64,000 bases of DNA from Duganella sp. OV510 (GTDB taxonomy: Bacteria; Pseudomonadota; Gammaproteobacteria; Burkholderiales; Burkholderiaceae_D): the NCBI RefSeq assembly GCF_900100205.1, contig NZ_FNEQ01000002.1:248001-312000 (forward strand), in the 5' to 3' direction. Of the stretch, positions 1 to 8,950 are shown in pieces. The notes beneath the pieces were generated by a model. That model saw only the letters and a list, made by a program, of their open reading frames with translations, had not been told where the DNA came from and ran no database searches. Every line of letters starts with the position of its first letter. Position 1 is the first letter of the stretch. A program made the translations under genes and the position numbers.

Positions 1-39
1 GGCGACGCGGCCTGCGTGGTGGAAAGCGGCGCCGTCTAG
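1..39 (+). CDS. 3' end of an unidentified gene (partial)
   Basis: From the first base there is an open frame of 12 codons ending in TAG at 37-39; the last residues read ESGAV. The upstream part lies outside the window, so no function can be proposed. The frame is too short to prove that it is coding. It is listed because position and strand fit a gene upstream of the DMT transporter. The following 123 bases up to the next start hold no recognisable signal. Confidence 0.3.
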   Translation, partial: GDAACVVESGAV

Positions 40-162
40 GCCGCCGGCGGGCAGTGCCAACGAATTCCAGCGCAAGAATCGGCTAGTACCGCGCGCACGG
101 ATACGCGACAATAGCGGACGGACGCGCCATTCCGCACTGCCGCCTCACATTCTGGATTCCGC

Positions 163-1035
163 ATGAGCACCGCCAACCTGTTACGCCTCATCCTGCTAGC
201 CGCCATCTGGGGCGGCTCCTTCCTGTTCATGCGCATTGCCGCGCCTGTGCTGGGTGCCGCCGTGCTGATCGAATACCGCGTGCTGTTTGCCGCCATCTTC
301 CTCGCCGTGGTTGGCCTGTTCCTGAAAAAGTCGCTGGACTGGAAACAGCACTGGAAGCACTACTTCATCCTTGGCCTGTTCAACTCCGCCCTGCCCTTTT
401 TGATGTTCGCCTTCGCTGCGCGCACGCTGTCGGCTTCCGTGCTGGCGGTACTGAACGCCACCACGCCGCTGTGGGGCACCTTGATCGCGGCTGTCTGGTC
501 GCGAACCATGGTCAGCGGCAAAGTGATGCTTGGCCTGCTGCTGGGCACTTGCGGCGTCTCGCTGCTGGTCGGCTTTGACCACGTCAGTTCCAAGCCGGGC
601 GCCGGCATCGCGATTGCAGCGGTGCTGTTCGCCTCCTTCAATTACGGCATTGCCAGCAACTACGCCAGGCAGGCCAAGGCGGTCGAGCCATTCGCCAACG
701 CGCACGGCTCGATGTGGGCGTCAGCGCTGATGGTGCTGCCGGTGGTGCCGTTCTTCCCGGCGCCGGGCGAGCACACTGTCGGCATCATGGGCGCAGTGAT
801 CGCGCTGGCGGTGCTGTGCAGTGGCGTCGCTTACCTGATCTACTTCCGCTTGATCCAGGACGTCGGCCCATCGTCGGCGCTTACGGTGACCTTCCTTAGC
901 CCGCTGTTCGGCATTCTGTGGGGCGTGCTGTTCCTCGGCGAGACAGTCGGCTGGTACACCTTCGCCGGCGCCGCCATCGTCATCACCGGCACCGCGCTGG
1001 TCACCGGCTTCCGCTTCAGCAGGCGCGCCACATGA
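163..1035 (+). CDS. DMT-superfamily (EamA) transporter
   Basis: A 290-residue inner-membrane protein with about ten hydrophobic segments arranged as two EamA repeats, roughly residues 5-135 and 145-285. This is the usual size and layout of drug/metabolite exporters. The first helix has the AAIWGGSFLFMR pattern typical of the family, and the second repeat ends near SPLFGILWGVLFLGE. Such proteins export small metabolites or amino acids, but the substrate cannot be read from sequence. The ATG at 163 is the first good start. Its stop overlaps the next start in an ATGA arrangement (1032-1035), so transporter and glycosylase are probably translationally coupled. Confidence 0.88.
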   Translation: MSTANLLRLILLAAIWGGSFLFMRIAAPVLGAAVLIEYRVLFAAIFLAVVGLFLKKSLDWKQHWKHYFILGLFNSALPFLMFAFAARTLSASVLAVLNATTPLWGTLIAAVWSRTMVSGKVMLGLLLGTCGVSLLVGFDHVSSKPGAGIAIAAVLFASFNYGIASNYARQAKAVEPFANAHGSMWASALMVLPVVPFFPAPGEHTVGIMGAVIALAVLCSGVAYLIYFRLIQDVGPSSALTVTFLSPLFGILWGVLFLGETVGWYTFAGAAIVITGTALVTGFRFSRRAT

Positions 1036-1970
1036 AGCCCTACGCGCTGGAACTGCCAGCAGACTATCGCCTGGATGACGTGCTGGCCTTCCACCGCCGC
1101 GACGCCGAAAGCATCGCCGAAGAAGTCAGCGCCGAACGCCTGCGCAAAGGCGTGCTGCTGGACGGCGTGCCCGTCGTGCTGGACATTGCGTTGCCGGTCA
1201 CCGACGCGCCCGCGCGTGTCGGCACCTCCGCCCACGCAGACCACGCTGCGGCCTGCGCAAACATCGCTATCCACGCGGACGGCATGCTCAGCGCAGCGGG
1301 CCGCGAACAGGCAGGCGACGCGGCGCTGAACATCCTCGGCCTGCGCATCGACCCCGCACCATTTTATGCCTTCGTCAAAAAAGACAAACTGTTTGCCGCA
1401 CTGGCACGCCGCCAGCCCGGTCTGCGCATCGTCCAGTCAGCCACGGTGTTTGAAGCGCTGACCTGGGCGATCATCGGCCAACAGATCAACCTCTCATTCG
1501 CCATCGCGCTGCGCCGCACCTTCATCCTGCAAGCTGGCCGCCAGCACAGCAGCGGCTTGTGGTGCTACCCGGACGCCAGCAGCGCCGCCGCATTGTCGGT
1601 GGACGACCTCGCCAGCCGAAAATTCTCGCGCGCCAAAGCCGAAACCCTGCTGCGCCTGGCCACGCTGGTTGCCGACGGCACGCTGCGGCTCGACCTTGCC
1701 GACGACAACAGCATCGAACAAATCTCCGCCGCGCTGCTGGCCGTCAAAGGCATCGGCCCATGGACCGTCAATTATGGCCTGCTGCGCGGCTACGGCTATG
1801 CCGACTGCTCGCTGCATGGCGACGTCGCCGTCCGTGCGGCGCTGCAAACGCTGCTCGGCGAAGAGGTCAAGCCGGACATCAAGCGCACCGAGGAAATCCT
1901 CGCCCGCTACAGCCCTCACCGCACCATGGCCGCCGCCCACCTGTGGGCCAGCCTCCACCCACGCGACTAA
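1032..1970 (+). CDS. alkA: AlkA-like DNA-3-methyladenine glycosylase II
   Basis: A 312-residue base-excision-repair glycosylase. A helix-hairpin-helix segment around residues 230-245 (AVKGIGPWTVNY) is followed by the Gly-Asp of HGDVAVR; Asp264 should be the catalytic aspartate of the HhH-GPD fold. The N-terminal ~110 residues match the AlkA N-terminal domain position. The enzyme removes alkylated purines such as 3-methyladenine. It lacks any fused Ada methyltransferase or AraC domain, so it is the stand-alone form. The ATG overlaps the stop of the preceding transporter gene, giving a two-gene unit. A 9-bp hairpin follows the stop. Confidence 0.88.
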   Translation: MKPYALELPADYRLDDVLAFHRRDAESIAEEVSAERLRKGVLLDGVPVVLDIALPVTDAPARVGTSAHADHAAACANIAIHADGMLSAAGREQAGDAALNILGLRIDPAPFYAFVKKDKLFAALARRQPGLRIVQSATVFEALTWAIIGQQINLSFAIALRRTFILQAGRQHSSGLWCYPDASSAAALSVDDLASRKFSRAKAETLLRLATLVADGTLRLDLADDNSIEQISAALLAVKGIGPWTVNYGLLRGYGYADCSLHGDVAVRAALQTLLGEEVKPDIKRTEEILARYSPHRTMAAAHLWASLHPRD

Positions 1971-1980
1971 AAACCGCTTG

Positions 1981-2006
1981 AGCCTCACGCTACGTGAGGC
2001 TTTACG
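1981..2006 (+). terminator. short hairpin, weak intrinsic terminator
   Basis: The 9-bp arms AGCCTCACG (1981-1989) and CGTGAGGCT (1993-2001) pair perfectly around a 3-nt loop, followed by only three further T residues. It lies just after the glycosylase stop and 29 bases before the methyltransferase start. It could end the first transcript or be an attenuating hairpin; the T tract is short. Confidence 0.5.
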
Positions 2007-2034
2007 CTCTCCATCACATCAACCAGGAGAGCAT

Positions 2035-2859
2035 ATGCCACATCCCACCCCGCCCAAGCCCAGCGCCTGGATCACCGCCACCGCGCGCGCCGCGCACCAG
2101 CTGTACGACACACCACGCATCTTCGACGACCCGCTGGCATTGCGTATCCTCGGCGCCGAACGCGAAGCCGAACTACGCGCCGACGTCCAGCGCCAGCAAC
2201 ATCCACTGGCTGCCGCGATGCGCGCCACCATGGCCGTCCGCGCCCGTCTTGCCGAAGATAGCTGGCACACCGCGCAGCAAGAAGGCGTACAGCAATACGT
2301 CATCCTCGGCGCCGGCCTGGACACCTGCGCCTATCGCAGCCACAGTGCGCAAGTCTACGAAGTCGACCTGCCGGCCATGCGGCAATGGAAGCGCGACTGC
2401 CTGCGCGCCGCCGGCATCAGCGAACCGTCACACGCGCGCTACGTCGCCACCGACTTCACCGCCCCATCGCTGCTGGAAGACCTGCAGCAGGCCGGCTTCA
2501 ACGCCGCGCTGCCCGCGTGCTTCTCGTGGCTGGGCGTCAGCATGTACCTGAAGCCGGATGTAGTCATGCGCACGCTCGGCGAGATCGCCGACTGCGCACT
2601 GGGCAGCAGCATCGTGTTCGACTACTGCGTACATCGCCAGCATCTCAGCGAACAGGAATGCGCGGGGCTAGACGTGATCGCCGCGTCGCTGGCCGCACAA
2701 GGTGAGCAACTGCACAGCAGCTTTGAACCGCAACTGCTGGAGCACATGCTGCGCCACTACGGCTACCGTCACATCGAACACTTCGGCGCGCCGCAGCTGG
2801 AGGCGCTTTATGGCGCAAAACTGAGCGGCATTTTCCGCCTGATCCGCGCCACGGTTTAA
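2035..2859 (+). CDS. class I SAM-dependent methyltransferase (leucine carboxyl methyltransferase-like)
   Basis: A 274-residue protein of the Ppm1/LCMT-like family found widely in bacteria. The SAM-binding motif I is VILGAGLDTCAYR near residues 88-100, followed by YEVDLPAM, the acidic motif II region. The family commonly modifies small molecules or carboxyl groups; the bacterial substrate is usually unknown and I cannot assign it here. The ATG at 2035 is chosen because AGGAGA lies a few bases upstream and the motif spacing then fits the family. An upstream extension in the same frame runs through the glycosylase gene and is not credible. Confidence 0.85.
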   Translation: MPHPTPPKPSAWITATARAAHQLYDTPRIFDDPLALRILGAEREAELRADVQRQQHPLAAAMRATMAVRARLAEDSWHTAQQEGVQQYVILGAGLDTCAYRSHSAQVYEVDLPAMRQWKRDCLRAAGISEPSHARYVATDFTAPSLLEDLQQAGFNAALPACFSWLGVSMYLKPDVVMRTLGEIADCALGSSIVFDYCVHRQHLSEQECAGLDVIAASLAAQGEQLHSSFEPQLLEHMLRHYGYRHIEHFGAPQLEALYGAKLSGIFRLIRATV

Positions 2860-2869
2860 ACTAGGCGGC

Positions 2870-3904
2870 ATGGAAAAAACCGTACTTAAAATCGGCGCAC
2901 TGGCCGCGCGCTCCGGCCTCACCGTGCGCGCGCTGCACCACTATGACGACATCGGCCTGCTGAAGCCATCGGCGCGCGCCGATTCCGGCTACCGTTTGTA
3001 CAACCGCGACGACGTCGAACGCCTGCACAAGATCCAGGCGCTGCGCAAATTCGGCATGTCGCTGGCCGACATCGCCACCTTCCTCGCCAGCCCCGACGCG
3101 CCCTTTGCCGACGTGGTCTCGCAGCAGATCGCCGCCCTCGATCAGCAGATCAAACAAGCCAGCACGCTGCGCGAACAACTCACGCGCCTGCAACAACAAA
3201 TGAACAGCGACCACGCGCCGGCACTGGAAAGCTGGATCGGCGCGCTGGAGCACATGAAATTATATGAACAGTATTTCACGCCGGAAGAATTGAAGCGGCT
3301 GCCGTTCTGGCAGCAGGAAGCACGTCGCAACGCTGTCTGGCGCGGCATGGTCGACGAGGTGAAAACACTGATAGCGCATGGCGTTCCTTTCAGCAGCGCG
3401 GAAGCCGGCGCGCTTGCCCTACGCTGGATGGAAACGCTGGAACACGATACCGCCGCCAACCCCGAGTTCGCGCGGCGCATGACGATAATGATGCAGGATG
3501 ATCGCTTAAGCCAACGCCATTCACCGATTCCGCAGGATGTTCAGCAATACATCGGCGAGTCGTTCAACGAACGCAAGATGACCTTGTACGCAAAGTATTT
3601 AAACGCTGAGGAGATGCAGTACATCCGCGTCAACAGCCGCAAATATTTTCACGAATGGCTGGCCTTGCTGGTCAAGGTACACGCGCAGATGGAAAGCGGT
3701 GTCGCGGCGAACCATCCGGAAATGCAAGCGCTGGCGCGTGAATGGATGCGCCTGTTCCGTGCGCGTGCCGGTAGCCATCCTGACACCCAGTCACGCATCC
3801 GCCTCGCACACGAAAGCGAGCCGGAGCTGCTGAAAGGCACATGGGTCAGCCCGGCCACCCTCGCCTATATCCGTCAAGCCGTGGCCGCTTGCGAACAAGC
3901 TTGA
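2870..3904 (+). CDS. MerR-family regulator with duplicated TipAS-like sensor
   Basis: A 344-residue transcription factor. Residues 5-75 form a MerR winged HTH (RALHHYDDIGLLKPS; YRLYNRDDVERL), and 85-112 form the linking coiled coil. The C-terminal part contains two similar alpha-helical segments, about 129-230 and 237-340. The first starts MKLYEQYFTPEELKRL, the second MTLYAKYLNAEEMQYI. This suggests a tandem duplication of a TipAS-like drug-binding domain, compared with one in TipA. MerR/TipAS proteins sense bulky ligands and activate stress or efflux genes. No obvious target gene is adjacent, although a DMT exporter lies 1.8 kb upstream. Function is inferred from domains only. Confidence 0.87.
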   Translation: MEKTVLKIGALAARSGLTVRALHHYDDIGLLKPSARADSGYRLYNRDDVERLHKIQALRKFGMSLADIATFLASPDAPFADVVSQQIAALDQQIKQASTLREQLTRLQQQMNSDHAPALESWIGALEHMKLYEQYFTPEELKRLPFWQQEARRNAVWRGMVDEVKTLIAHGVPFSSAEAGALALRWMETLEHDTAANPEFARRMTIMMQDDRLSQRHSPIPQDVQQYIGESFNERKMTLYAKYLNAEEMQYIRVNSRKYFHEWLALLVKVHAQMESGVAANHPEMQALAREWMRLFRARAGSHPDTQSRIRLAHESEPELLKGTWVSPATLAYIRQAVAACEQA

Positions 3905-3950
3905 TCCAGCATAAAGTGAACTACCGATTCCCGCTCTACGATGGTGCCCT

Positions 3951-4273
3951 ATGGACGATCATCTCAACAGCCGCTACGAAGCCGACGCCCTGATCTGGAC
4001 CGACACCCAGATTGCCCTGCTGCGCGCAGGAAAATTCGATCAGCTGGATGTGGAGAACATCATTTCCGAGCTGGCGTATCAAGTGCGAAAAGACAAGCGC
4101 GAGGTGGCGACCCGCATCCGGCGGAAGATGCCTACCCCAAAGCCGTCAGGGATGCGGCCGAAGCAACACATCTGCCGATCTCGGCCTTCCCACCGACGAT
4201 CCCATACACCACCGACCAATTACTTGACCGCAGTTTTTATCCCGGCAAAAACGAAAAAGCCGTTGAACCTTAA
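3951..4273 (+). pseudogene. decayed DUF29-family gene (internal deletion plus frame change)
   Basis: The first ~58 codons from ATG 3951 resemble the DUF29 N-terminus (YEADALIWTDTQIALLRAG, LDVENIISELA). From about 4128 the DUF29-like C-terminus continues in another frame (YPKAVRDAAEATHLP, then PYTTDQLLDRSFYPG) and ends at TAA 4271-4273. The middle ~40 residues expected in a ~140-residue DUF29 protein are missing. Neither frame alone gives an intact protein. The remnant abuts the 3' end of the initiator tRNA gene on the opposite strand. DUF29 is a protein family of unknown role, often present in several copies; the family call rests on recalled sequence pattern. Confidence 0.7.
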
Positions 4274-4295
4274 CGGTATCAACGGCTTTAGAATT

Positions 4296-4372
4296 TGGTT
4301 GCGGGGACAGGATTTGAACCTGTGACCTTCGGGTTATGAGCCCGACGAGCTGCCAGACTGCTCCACCCCGCG
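4296..4372 (-). tRNA. tRNA-fMet (CAU), initiator
   Basis: A 77-nt cloverleaf on the minus strand with encoded CCA (TGG at 4296-4298). The acceptor stem starts CGCGGGG and ends CCCCGCA, leaving the unpaired C1-A72 that marks bacterial initiator tRNAs. The anticodon stem has three consecutive G:C pairs (GGG/CCC) around the loop CTCATAA, the second initiator hallmark. The anticodon CAT reads from 4338 down to 4336. The T stem ACAGG/CCTGT is fully paired. A strong sigma70-type promoter lies just upstream. Confidence 0.97.
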
Positions 4373-4383
4373 TCTGTGCCGTT

Positions 4384-4412
4384 ATTATAGGGCAAATCCC
4401 CCGCTTAGGCAA
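4384..4412 (-). promoter_or_regulatory. sigma70 promoter of tRNA-fMet
   Basis: Read on the minus strand, TTGCCT (4412-4407) is separated by 17 bp from a perfect TATAAT (4389-4384). The -10 element ends 11 bases before the tRNA 5' end, so transcription should begin a few bases upstream of the mature end. Confidence 0.8.
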
Positions 4413-4532
4413 TATCAATCCCAGAAAGAATCGCGATAGATCGAATAAATGCCGTGCCAACCCGTCCGCACGCATGCCGCGCAGGCGGCAATCGGTGTAA
4501 AGTAAGCATAAAACCGACCTGACCACTTGTTT

Positions 4533-5117
4533 ATGAAATACTGTTCCGAATGCGCTTCCCCCGTCAGCCTCAGCATTCCGGCTGGCGATAACCGTCCCCG
4601 CTATGTGTGCGCCAACTGCGCCGCCATCCATTACCAGAATCCGAAAATGGTGCTGGGCTCGATCCCGGTATGGCAGCGCGACGGCGAACTGCAGGTATTG
4701 CTGTGCAAGCGCGCCATCGAACCGCGCTACGGCTACTGGACGCTGCCGGCCGGCTTCATGGAAAACAATGAGACCACCGCCGAAGCCGCGATCCGCGAAA
4801 CCGAGGAAGAAGCTGGCGCCCATATCAAGCTTGGCAATCTGTTCACGCTGCTCAACGTCGCCCACGTCCACCAGGTGCATATGTTCTACCTGGCCGAACT
4901 GCTCGACCTTGATTTCCAGCCCGGCGAGGAAAGCCTGGAAGTCCAGCTGTTCAGCGAAAAGGACATTCCGTGGGACGACCTGGCCTTCCCCACCATCCGC
5001 ACCACGCTGGAACTGTTCTTCGCCGACCGCATCAAGATCCGGGAAGGCGGCAGCTACGGCTTCCACACGCAGGACATCACACGCGCCATGCGCGCCGACA
5101 TCGAACCGGCCGCGTGA
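4533..5117 (+). CDS. Nudix hydrolase with N-terminal zinc ribbon
   Basis: A 194-residue protein. Cys4-X2-Cys7 and Cys26-X2-Cys29 form a zinc ribbon, followed by a Nudix fold. The Nudix box (GX5EX7REUXEEXGU) spans residues 74-96, with RETEEEAG as its core, so the catalytic metal ligands are intact. The family hydrolyses nucleoside-diphosphate-linked compounds; zinc-ribbon members include ADP-ribose and NADH pyrophosphatase-like enzymes, but the substrate is not readable here. ATG 4533 is preferred over an in-frame TTG six bases earlier. Ten bases separate it from aat, suggesting one transcript through aat, bpt and pyrD. Confidence 0.88.
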   Translation: MKYCSECASPVSLSIPAGDNRPRYVCANCAAIHYQNPKMVLGSIPVWQRDGELQVLLCKRAIEPRYGYWTLPAGFMENNETTAEAAIRETEEEAGAHIKLGNLFTLLNVAHVHQVHMFYLAELLDLDFQPGEESLEVQLFSEKDIPWDDLAFPTIRTTLELFFADRIKIREGGSYGFHTQDITRAMRADIEPAA

Positions 5118-5127
5118 CGCATCCCCT

Positions 5128-5856
5128 ATGATTCCGTGGCTCGACACCCACACGCCGTTTCCCGACGTCTCCGAAGCCTTGACGACGGACGCGCCCGGCC
5201 TGCTCGCGGCCGGCGCCGACCTGTCGCCGCAGCGCCTGCTGATGGCCTACAGGCGCGGCATCTTCCCGTGGTTCTCCGAAGGCCAGCCCATCCTGTGGTG
5301 GAGCACCGATCCGCGCATGGTGCTGATGACAGAAAACTTCCGCATCACGGATTCATTAAAGAAAACCTTGCGCAAAGTCCAACGCAGCATGGATGAAGGC
5401 GGCCGCTGGCAAGTGCGCTTCGACAGCGCCTTCGAGCAAGTGATGCGCGCCTGCGCCGCGCCACGCCGCGACGGCCCCGGCACCTGGATTTCGGAAGACA
5501 TCATTGCCGGCTACACCGGCCTGCACCAGATGGGTTACGCCCACTCGGCCGAAGTGTGGCTGGATGGCGAACTGGTCGGCGGCGCCTACGGCGTCAGCAT
5601 CGGCCGCATGTTCTACGGCGAATCGATGTTCGCGCGGGTCACGGACGGCTCGAAGATCGCCTTGTCCTACCTGGTGCGCTTCCTGCGCCAGCACGGCGTG
5701 CAGATGATCGATTGCCAACAGGAGACCGGCCACCTGGCCTCGCTGGGCGCAGCGCCGATCCCGCGCGCCGAATTCCTGGCGCATCTGCGCAACAGTATTG
5801 AGTTGCCGCAGATCACCGCATGGGAAGCGATTGCACCGCTGGCCCCGGCCAGTTAA
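5128..5856 (+). CDS. aat: leucyl/phenylalanyl-tRNA-protein transferase
   Basis: A 242-residue cytoplasmic enzyme that attaches Leu or Phe from aminoacyl-tRNA to N-terminal Lys/Arg, creating N-degrons for ClpS-ClpAP. Family signatures are [23 protein letters not shown] and the C-terminal [14 protein letters not shown], which carries the residues aligned with the E. coli active-site segment. Length equals the family norm. ATG 5128 lies 10 bases after the Nudix gene stop; an upstream extension of the frame would run inside that gene. It is followed by bpt, the second N-degron transferase, so the pair acts in one pathway. Confidence 0.96.
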   Translation: MIPWLDTHTPFPDVSEALTTDAPGLLAAGADLSPQRLLMAYRRGIFPWFSEGQPILWWSTDPRMVLMTENFRITDSLKKTLRKVQRSMDEGGRWQVRFDSAFEQVMRACAAPRRDGPGTWISEDIIAGYTGLHQMGYAHSAEVWLDGELVGGAYGVSIGRMFYGESMFARVTDGSKIALSYLVRFLRQHGVQMIDCQQETGHLASLGAAPIPRAEFLAHLRNSIELPQITAWEAIAPLAPAS

Positions 5857-5894
5857 GCTAACATAGAGACTCAACCAAAGCCGATAGGACGTGC

Positions 5895-6623
5895 ATGACG
5901 TACCTGAACGACCTGCCTTTCGCGACGCTGCAGTTTTACACGACGGCGCCCTACCCTTGCAGCTACCTCGACGCCCGCCAGGCGCGCTCGCAGGTGGCGA
6001 CGCCATCGCACCTGATCAACGCGGACGTCTACTCGGAGCTGGTCAAGAACGGCTTCCGCCGCAGCGGCATCTTTACTTATCGTCCATATTGCGACGGCTG
6101 CCAGGCGTGCATCCCGGTGCGCGTGGTGACCGACGAATTCAAGCCCAGCCGCACCCAGCGCCGCGCGTGGATGAAACATGGCGACCTGCGTGCCGGCGTC
6201 GCCACGCTGTCCTTCTCCGACGAGCATTACGATCTCTACCTGCGCTACCAGAGCAAGCGCCACGCCGGCGGCGGCATGGATCAGGACAGCCGCGACCAGT
6301 ACGCGCAGTTCCTGCTGCAAAGCCGCGTCAACACGCGGCTGGTGGAATTCCGCGAGCCGGGCGGCACGCTGCGCATGGTCAGCATCATCGACGTGCTGTC
6401 GGACGGCCTGTCGTCGGTGTACACCTTCTTCGATCCGGACGTCGAGGGCGCGTCGTATGGCACCTTCAACGTGCTGTGGCAAATCGAACAAGCCCGTGAG
6501 CTCAAGCTGCCGTATGTCTACCTGGGCTACTGGATCAGGGAAAGCCCGAAAATGTCCTACAAAACCAACTTCAAGCCGCTGGAAGCGCGGGTAAAAGGCG
6601 TGTGGAGCGTGCTGGACGCCTGA
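5895..6623 (+). CDS. bpt: aspartate/glutamate leucyltransferase (Bpt)
   Basis: A 242-residue ATE1-like transferase that adds Leu to N-terminal Asp/Glu. The N-terminal region carries the characteristic cysteines (PYPCSYL and CDGCQACIP), and the C-terminal half holds the GNAT-like catalytic core ([25 protein letters not shown]). Length is typical for Bpt proteins. It starts at ATG 5895, 38 bases after aat, and ends 36 bases before pyrD. The aat-bpt order is common in proteobacteria and supports a joint role in the bacterial N-degron pathway. Confidence 0.95.
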   Translation: MTYLNDLPFATLQFYTTAPYPCSYLDARQARSQVATPSHLINADVYSELVKNGFRRSGIFTYRPYCDGCQACIPVRVVTDEFKPSRTQRRAWMKHGDLRAGVATLSFSDEHYDLYLRYQSKRHAGGGMDQDSRDQYAQFLLQSRVNTRLVEFREPGGTLRMVSIIDVLSDGLSSVYTFFDPDVEGASYGTFNVLWQIEQARELKLPYVYLGYWIRESPKMSYKTNFKPLEARVKGVWSVLDA

Positions 6624-6659
6624 TAAAATACGGGCGAATTACACACCACACGCCCGCCC

Positions 6660-7697
6660 ATGTCCAAATTCCTGTATTCCCTGGCCCGTCCGATGCTGTT
6701 CTCGATGGACGCCGAAGCCGCCCACCACTTCACCCTGCCCACCCTGAAACGCGCCGCCGCACTGGGCCTGACCAAGCTGGTCAGCCAGCCGCAGGCCGAT
6801 CCGCGCACCGTGATGGGCATCACCTTCAAGAACCCGGTCGGCCTGGCTGCCGGCCTGGACAAGGACGGCGCCTACATCGACGCGCTGGCCGACCTCGGCT
6901 TCGGCTCGATCGAAGTCGGCACCGTGACGCCGCGCGCGCAGCCGGGCAATCCCAAGCCGCGCATGTTCCGCCTGCCGGAGGCGCACGCCATCATCAACCG
7001 CATGGGCTTCAACAACGGCGGCGTCGACGCCTTTGTCGCCAATGTGCAGGCTTCGCGCTTCTACCAGAACAAGGAAGGCGTGCTGGGCCTGAACATCGGC
7101 AAGAACGCCGCCACGCCAATCGAGAACGCCACGGACGACTACCTGCACTGCCTGCAGAAAGTCTATCCCTACGCCAGCTACGTCACCGTCAACATCTCGT
7201 CGCCCAACACCAAGAACCTGCGCCAGCTGCAAGGCGGCTCGGAACTGGACGGCCTGCTGAGCACGCTGAAGGACGCCCAGCTGCGCCTGGCCGACCAGCA
7301 CCAGCGCTACGTGCCGCTGGCGCTGAAGATTGCACCGGACATGGACGGCGACCAGGTCAAGAATATCGCCGACGCACTGATACGCCACAAGATCGACGGC
7401 GTCATCGCCACCAACACCACGCTCAACCGCGACGCCGTCACCGGCATGCTGCATGGTGCGGAAGCGGGCGGCCTGTCGGGCGCGCCAGTGTTCCAGTTCT
7501 CCAACAACGTGATCCGTTTGCTGAAGGCCGAGCTGGGCGACGCATTGCCGATCATCGGCGTCGGCGGCATCATGCAGGGCGCCGATGCGCGCGTGAAAAT
7601 GGAATGCGGTGCGCAGCTGGTGCAGCTGTACAGCGGCCTGATCTACGCCGGCCCGGCGCTGATCAAGGATTGCGCCGACGCCGTACGCGGCCGCTAA
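6660..7697 (+). CDS. pyrD: dihydroorotate dehydrogenase (quinone), class 2
   Basis: A 345-residue FMN enzyme that oxidises dihydroorotate to orotate in pyrimidine synthesis, passing electrons to membrane quinones. The N-terminal helices ([19 protein letters not shown]) mark the membrane-associated class 2 form. FMN and substrate motifs include [31 protein letters not shown] with the catalytic serine, and IIGVGGI. It follows bpt closely and is followed 11 bases later by an aldo/keto reductase gene, so it may be internal to a longer transcript. Confidence 0.97.
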   Translation: MSKFLYSLARPMLFSMDAEAAHHFTLPTLKRAAALGLTKLVSQPQADPRTVMGITFKNPVGLAAGLDKDGAYIDALADLGFGSIEVGTVTPRAQPGNPKPRMFRLPEAHAIINRMGFNNGGVDAFVANVQASRFYQNKEGVLGLNIGKNAATPIENATDDYLHCLQKVYPYASYVTVNISSPNTKNLRQLQGGSELDGLLSTLKDAQLRLADQHQRYVPLALKIAPDMDGDQVKNIADALIRHKIDGVIATNTTLNRDAVTGMLHGAEAGGLSGAPVFQFSNNVIRLLKAELGDALPIIGVGGIMQGADARVKMECGAQLVQLYSGLIYAGPALIKDCADAVRGR

Positions 7698-7708
7698 CAG
7701 GAGTCCCG

Positions 7709-8758
7709 ATGGACAAGGTACAACTGGGTAACAGCCACCTGAACGTCAGCAAGATCTGCCTTGGCAGCATGACCTGGGGCGAGCAGAACAGCGAAGCGGA
7801 AGCGCACGCGCAGCTCGACTACGCGTTCGAGCGCGGCATCAACTTCATCGACACGGCGGAAATGTACCCGGTGATGACGCGCGCGGAAACGCAGGGCGCG
7901 ACCGAGCGCCACATCGGCAGCTGGCTGAAAAAGACCGGCCTGCGCGACCAGGTGGTGCTGGCCACCAAGGCCGCCGGGCCCAACGCCAGCATCGGCTGGA
8001 TACGCGGCGGCCGCGCGCGCAACTTCGACGCCGCCAACCTGAAGGCGGCGGTGGACAGCAGCCTGCAGCGGCTGCAAACCGAGCATATCGATTTATACCA
8101 ATTGCACTGGCCCAGCCGCAACGTGCCGGTGTTCGGCAACAATGTGTTCAATCCCAAGCACGAGCGCGCCTGTGTGCCGATCGAGGAAACGCTGGCCGCG
8201 CTGGACGACCTGATCAAGGCCGGCAAGATCGGCGCGATCGGCGTGTCGAACGAATCATGCTGGGGCGTCAACGAATTCATCAAGCAATCCGAGATGAACA
8301 GCCTGCCGCGCATCGCCACCATCCAGAACCTGTACAACCTGACCGCGCGCCACTACGAAACCAGCCTGCTGGACGAAACCTGCTACCGCGAGAACGTCAG
8401 CCTGCTGGCGTACAGCCCGCTGGCTTTCGGCCAGCTAACCGGCAAGTACATCGACGATGCGAAGGCGCATGGCCGCCTGACCATCTTCCCGTCCAACTGG
8501 AGCCCGCGCTACGTGCGTCCGGCCACGGTGGCGGCGGCGACACGCTACGCCCAGCTGGCGCGCGACAACGGCCTGACGCCAACGCAACTGGCGCTGGCCT
8601 GGTGCTACTCGCGCTGGTTTGTGGCCTCGACCATCATCGGCGCAACGAATCTGGAGCAGCTGAAGCACAACATCGACGCCTACGCTGTAGAGCTGCCGCT
8701 CGACCTCATCAAACAAGTCGACCAGATCCACGCCGAGATCACCAACCCCGGCCAATAA
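7709..8758 (+). CDS. tas: Tas-like aldo/keto reductase
   Basis: A 349-residue NADP(H)-dependent aldo/keto reductase, close in length and style to E. coli Tas (346 aa). The catalytic tetrad is visible: Asp and Tyr in NFIDTAEMYPV, Lys in VVLATKAAG and His in LYQLHWPSRN. The C-terminal SRWFVASTIIGATNLEQL segment binds the cofactor phosphate. The start at 7709 has CAGGAG just upstream; the longer in-frame extension overlaps pyrD and is discarded. Physiological substrate unknown. A perfect 85-bp palindrome begins 2 bases after the stop codon. Confidence 0.92.
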   Translation: MDKVQLGNSHLNVSKICLGSMTWGEQNSEAEAHAQLDYAFERGINFIDTAEMYPVMTRAETQGATERHIGSWLKKTGLRDQVVLATKAAGPNASIGWIRGGRARNFDAANLKAAVDSSLQRLQTEHIDLYQLHWPSRNVPVFGNNVFNPKHERACVPIEETLAALDDLIKAGKIGAIGVSNESCWGVNEFIKQSEMNSLPRIATIQNLYNLTARHYETSLLDETCYRENVSLLAYSPLAFGQLTGKYIDDAKAHGRLTIFPSNWSPRYVRPATVAAATRYAQLARDNGLTPTQLALAWCYSRWFVASTIIGATNLEQLKHNIDAYAVELPLDLIKQVDQIHAEITNPGQ

Positions 8759-8760
8759 AA

Positions 8761-8845
8761 ATCCGGGGTCAGTTCTGCCAAACGTACACGGGCTCAACTG
8801 CGTAGCAGTTGAGCCCGTGTACGTTTGGCAGAACTGACCCCGGAT
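8761..8845. repeat. dispersed perfect palindrome, copy 1
   Basis: Two 41-bp arms (8761-8801 and 8805-8845) are exact reverse complements around the 3-nt loop GTA. The core begins CCGGGGTCAGTTCTGCC and ends with the mirrored sequence. The same core recurs at 31985-32075 and 46936-47016. Here the preceding A-run (AATAAAAA) would be a T-run on the minus strand. As RNA the element would form a very long hairpin. It lies 2 bases after the tas stop. No open reading frame is inside. It resembles a mobile repeat or a recruited terminator more than a gene. Confidence 0.95.
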
Positions 8846-8873
8846 GCGACACGATATCTAAAACTTGAATATG

Positions 8874-8891
8874 ATTAGTCATAACGATTAG
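8874..8891. promoter_or_regulatory. putative operator shared with cysT promoter region
   Basis: ATTAGTCAT-AAC-GATTAG lies 60-77 bases upstream of the TonB receptor start. An almost identical ATTAGTCAT-TT-GATTAG lies at 16925-16941, 74-90 bases upstream of cysT. The AT-rich sequence and position suit an activator site, with CysB the obvious candidate. This is inference from sequence similarity; no binding consensus was computed. Confidence 0.4.
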
Positions 8892-8950
8892 TGGGCAGCA
8901 TCAGCACCTGCTGATATGCTTTTTGCTATCCATACTTTAAGAGACAACCG

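Noticed and set aside
8846..8950. A riboswitch upstream of the TonB receptor, such as a cobalamin element.
   Set aside because: The spacer after the palindrome is only 105 bases and AT-rich, and shows none of the conserved B12-box or other riboswitch signatures I can recognise.
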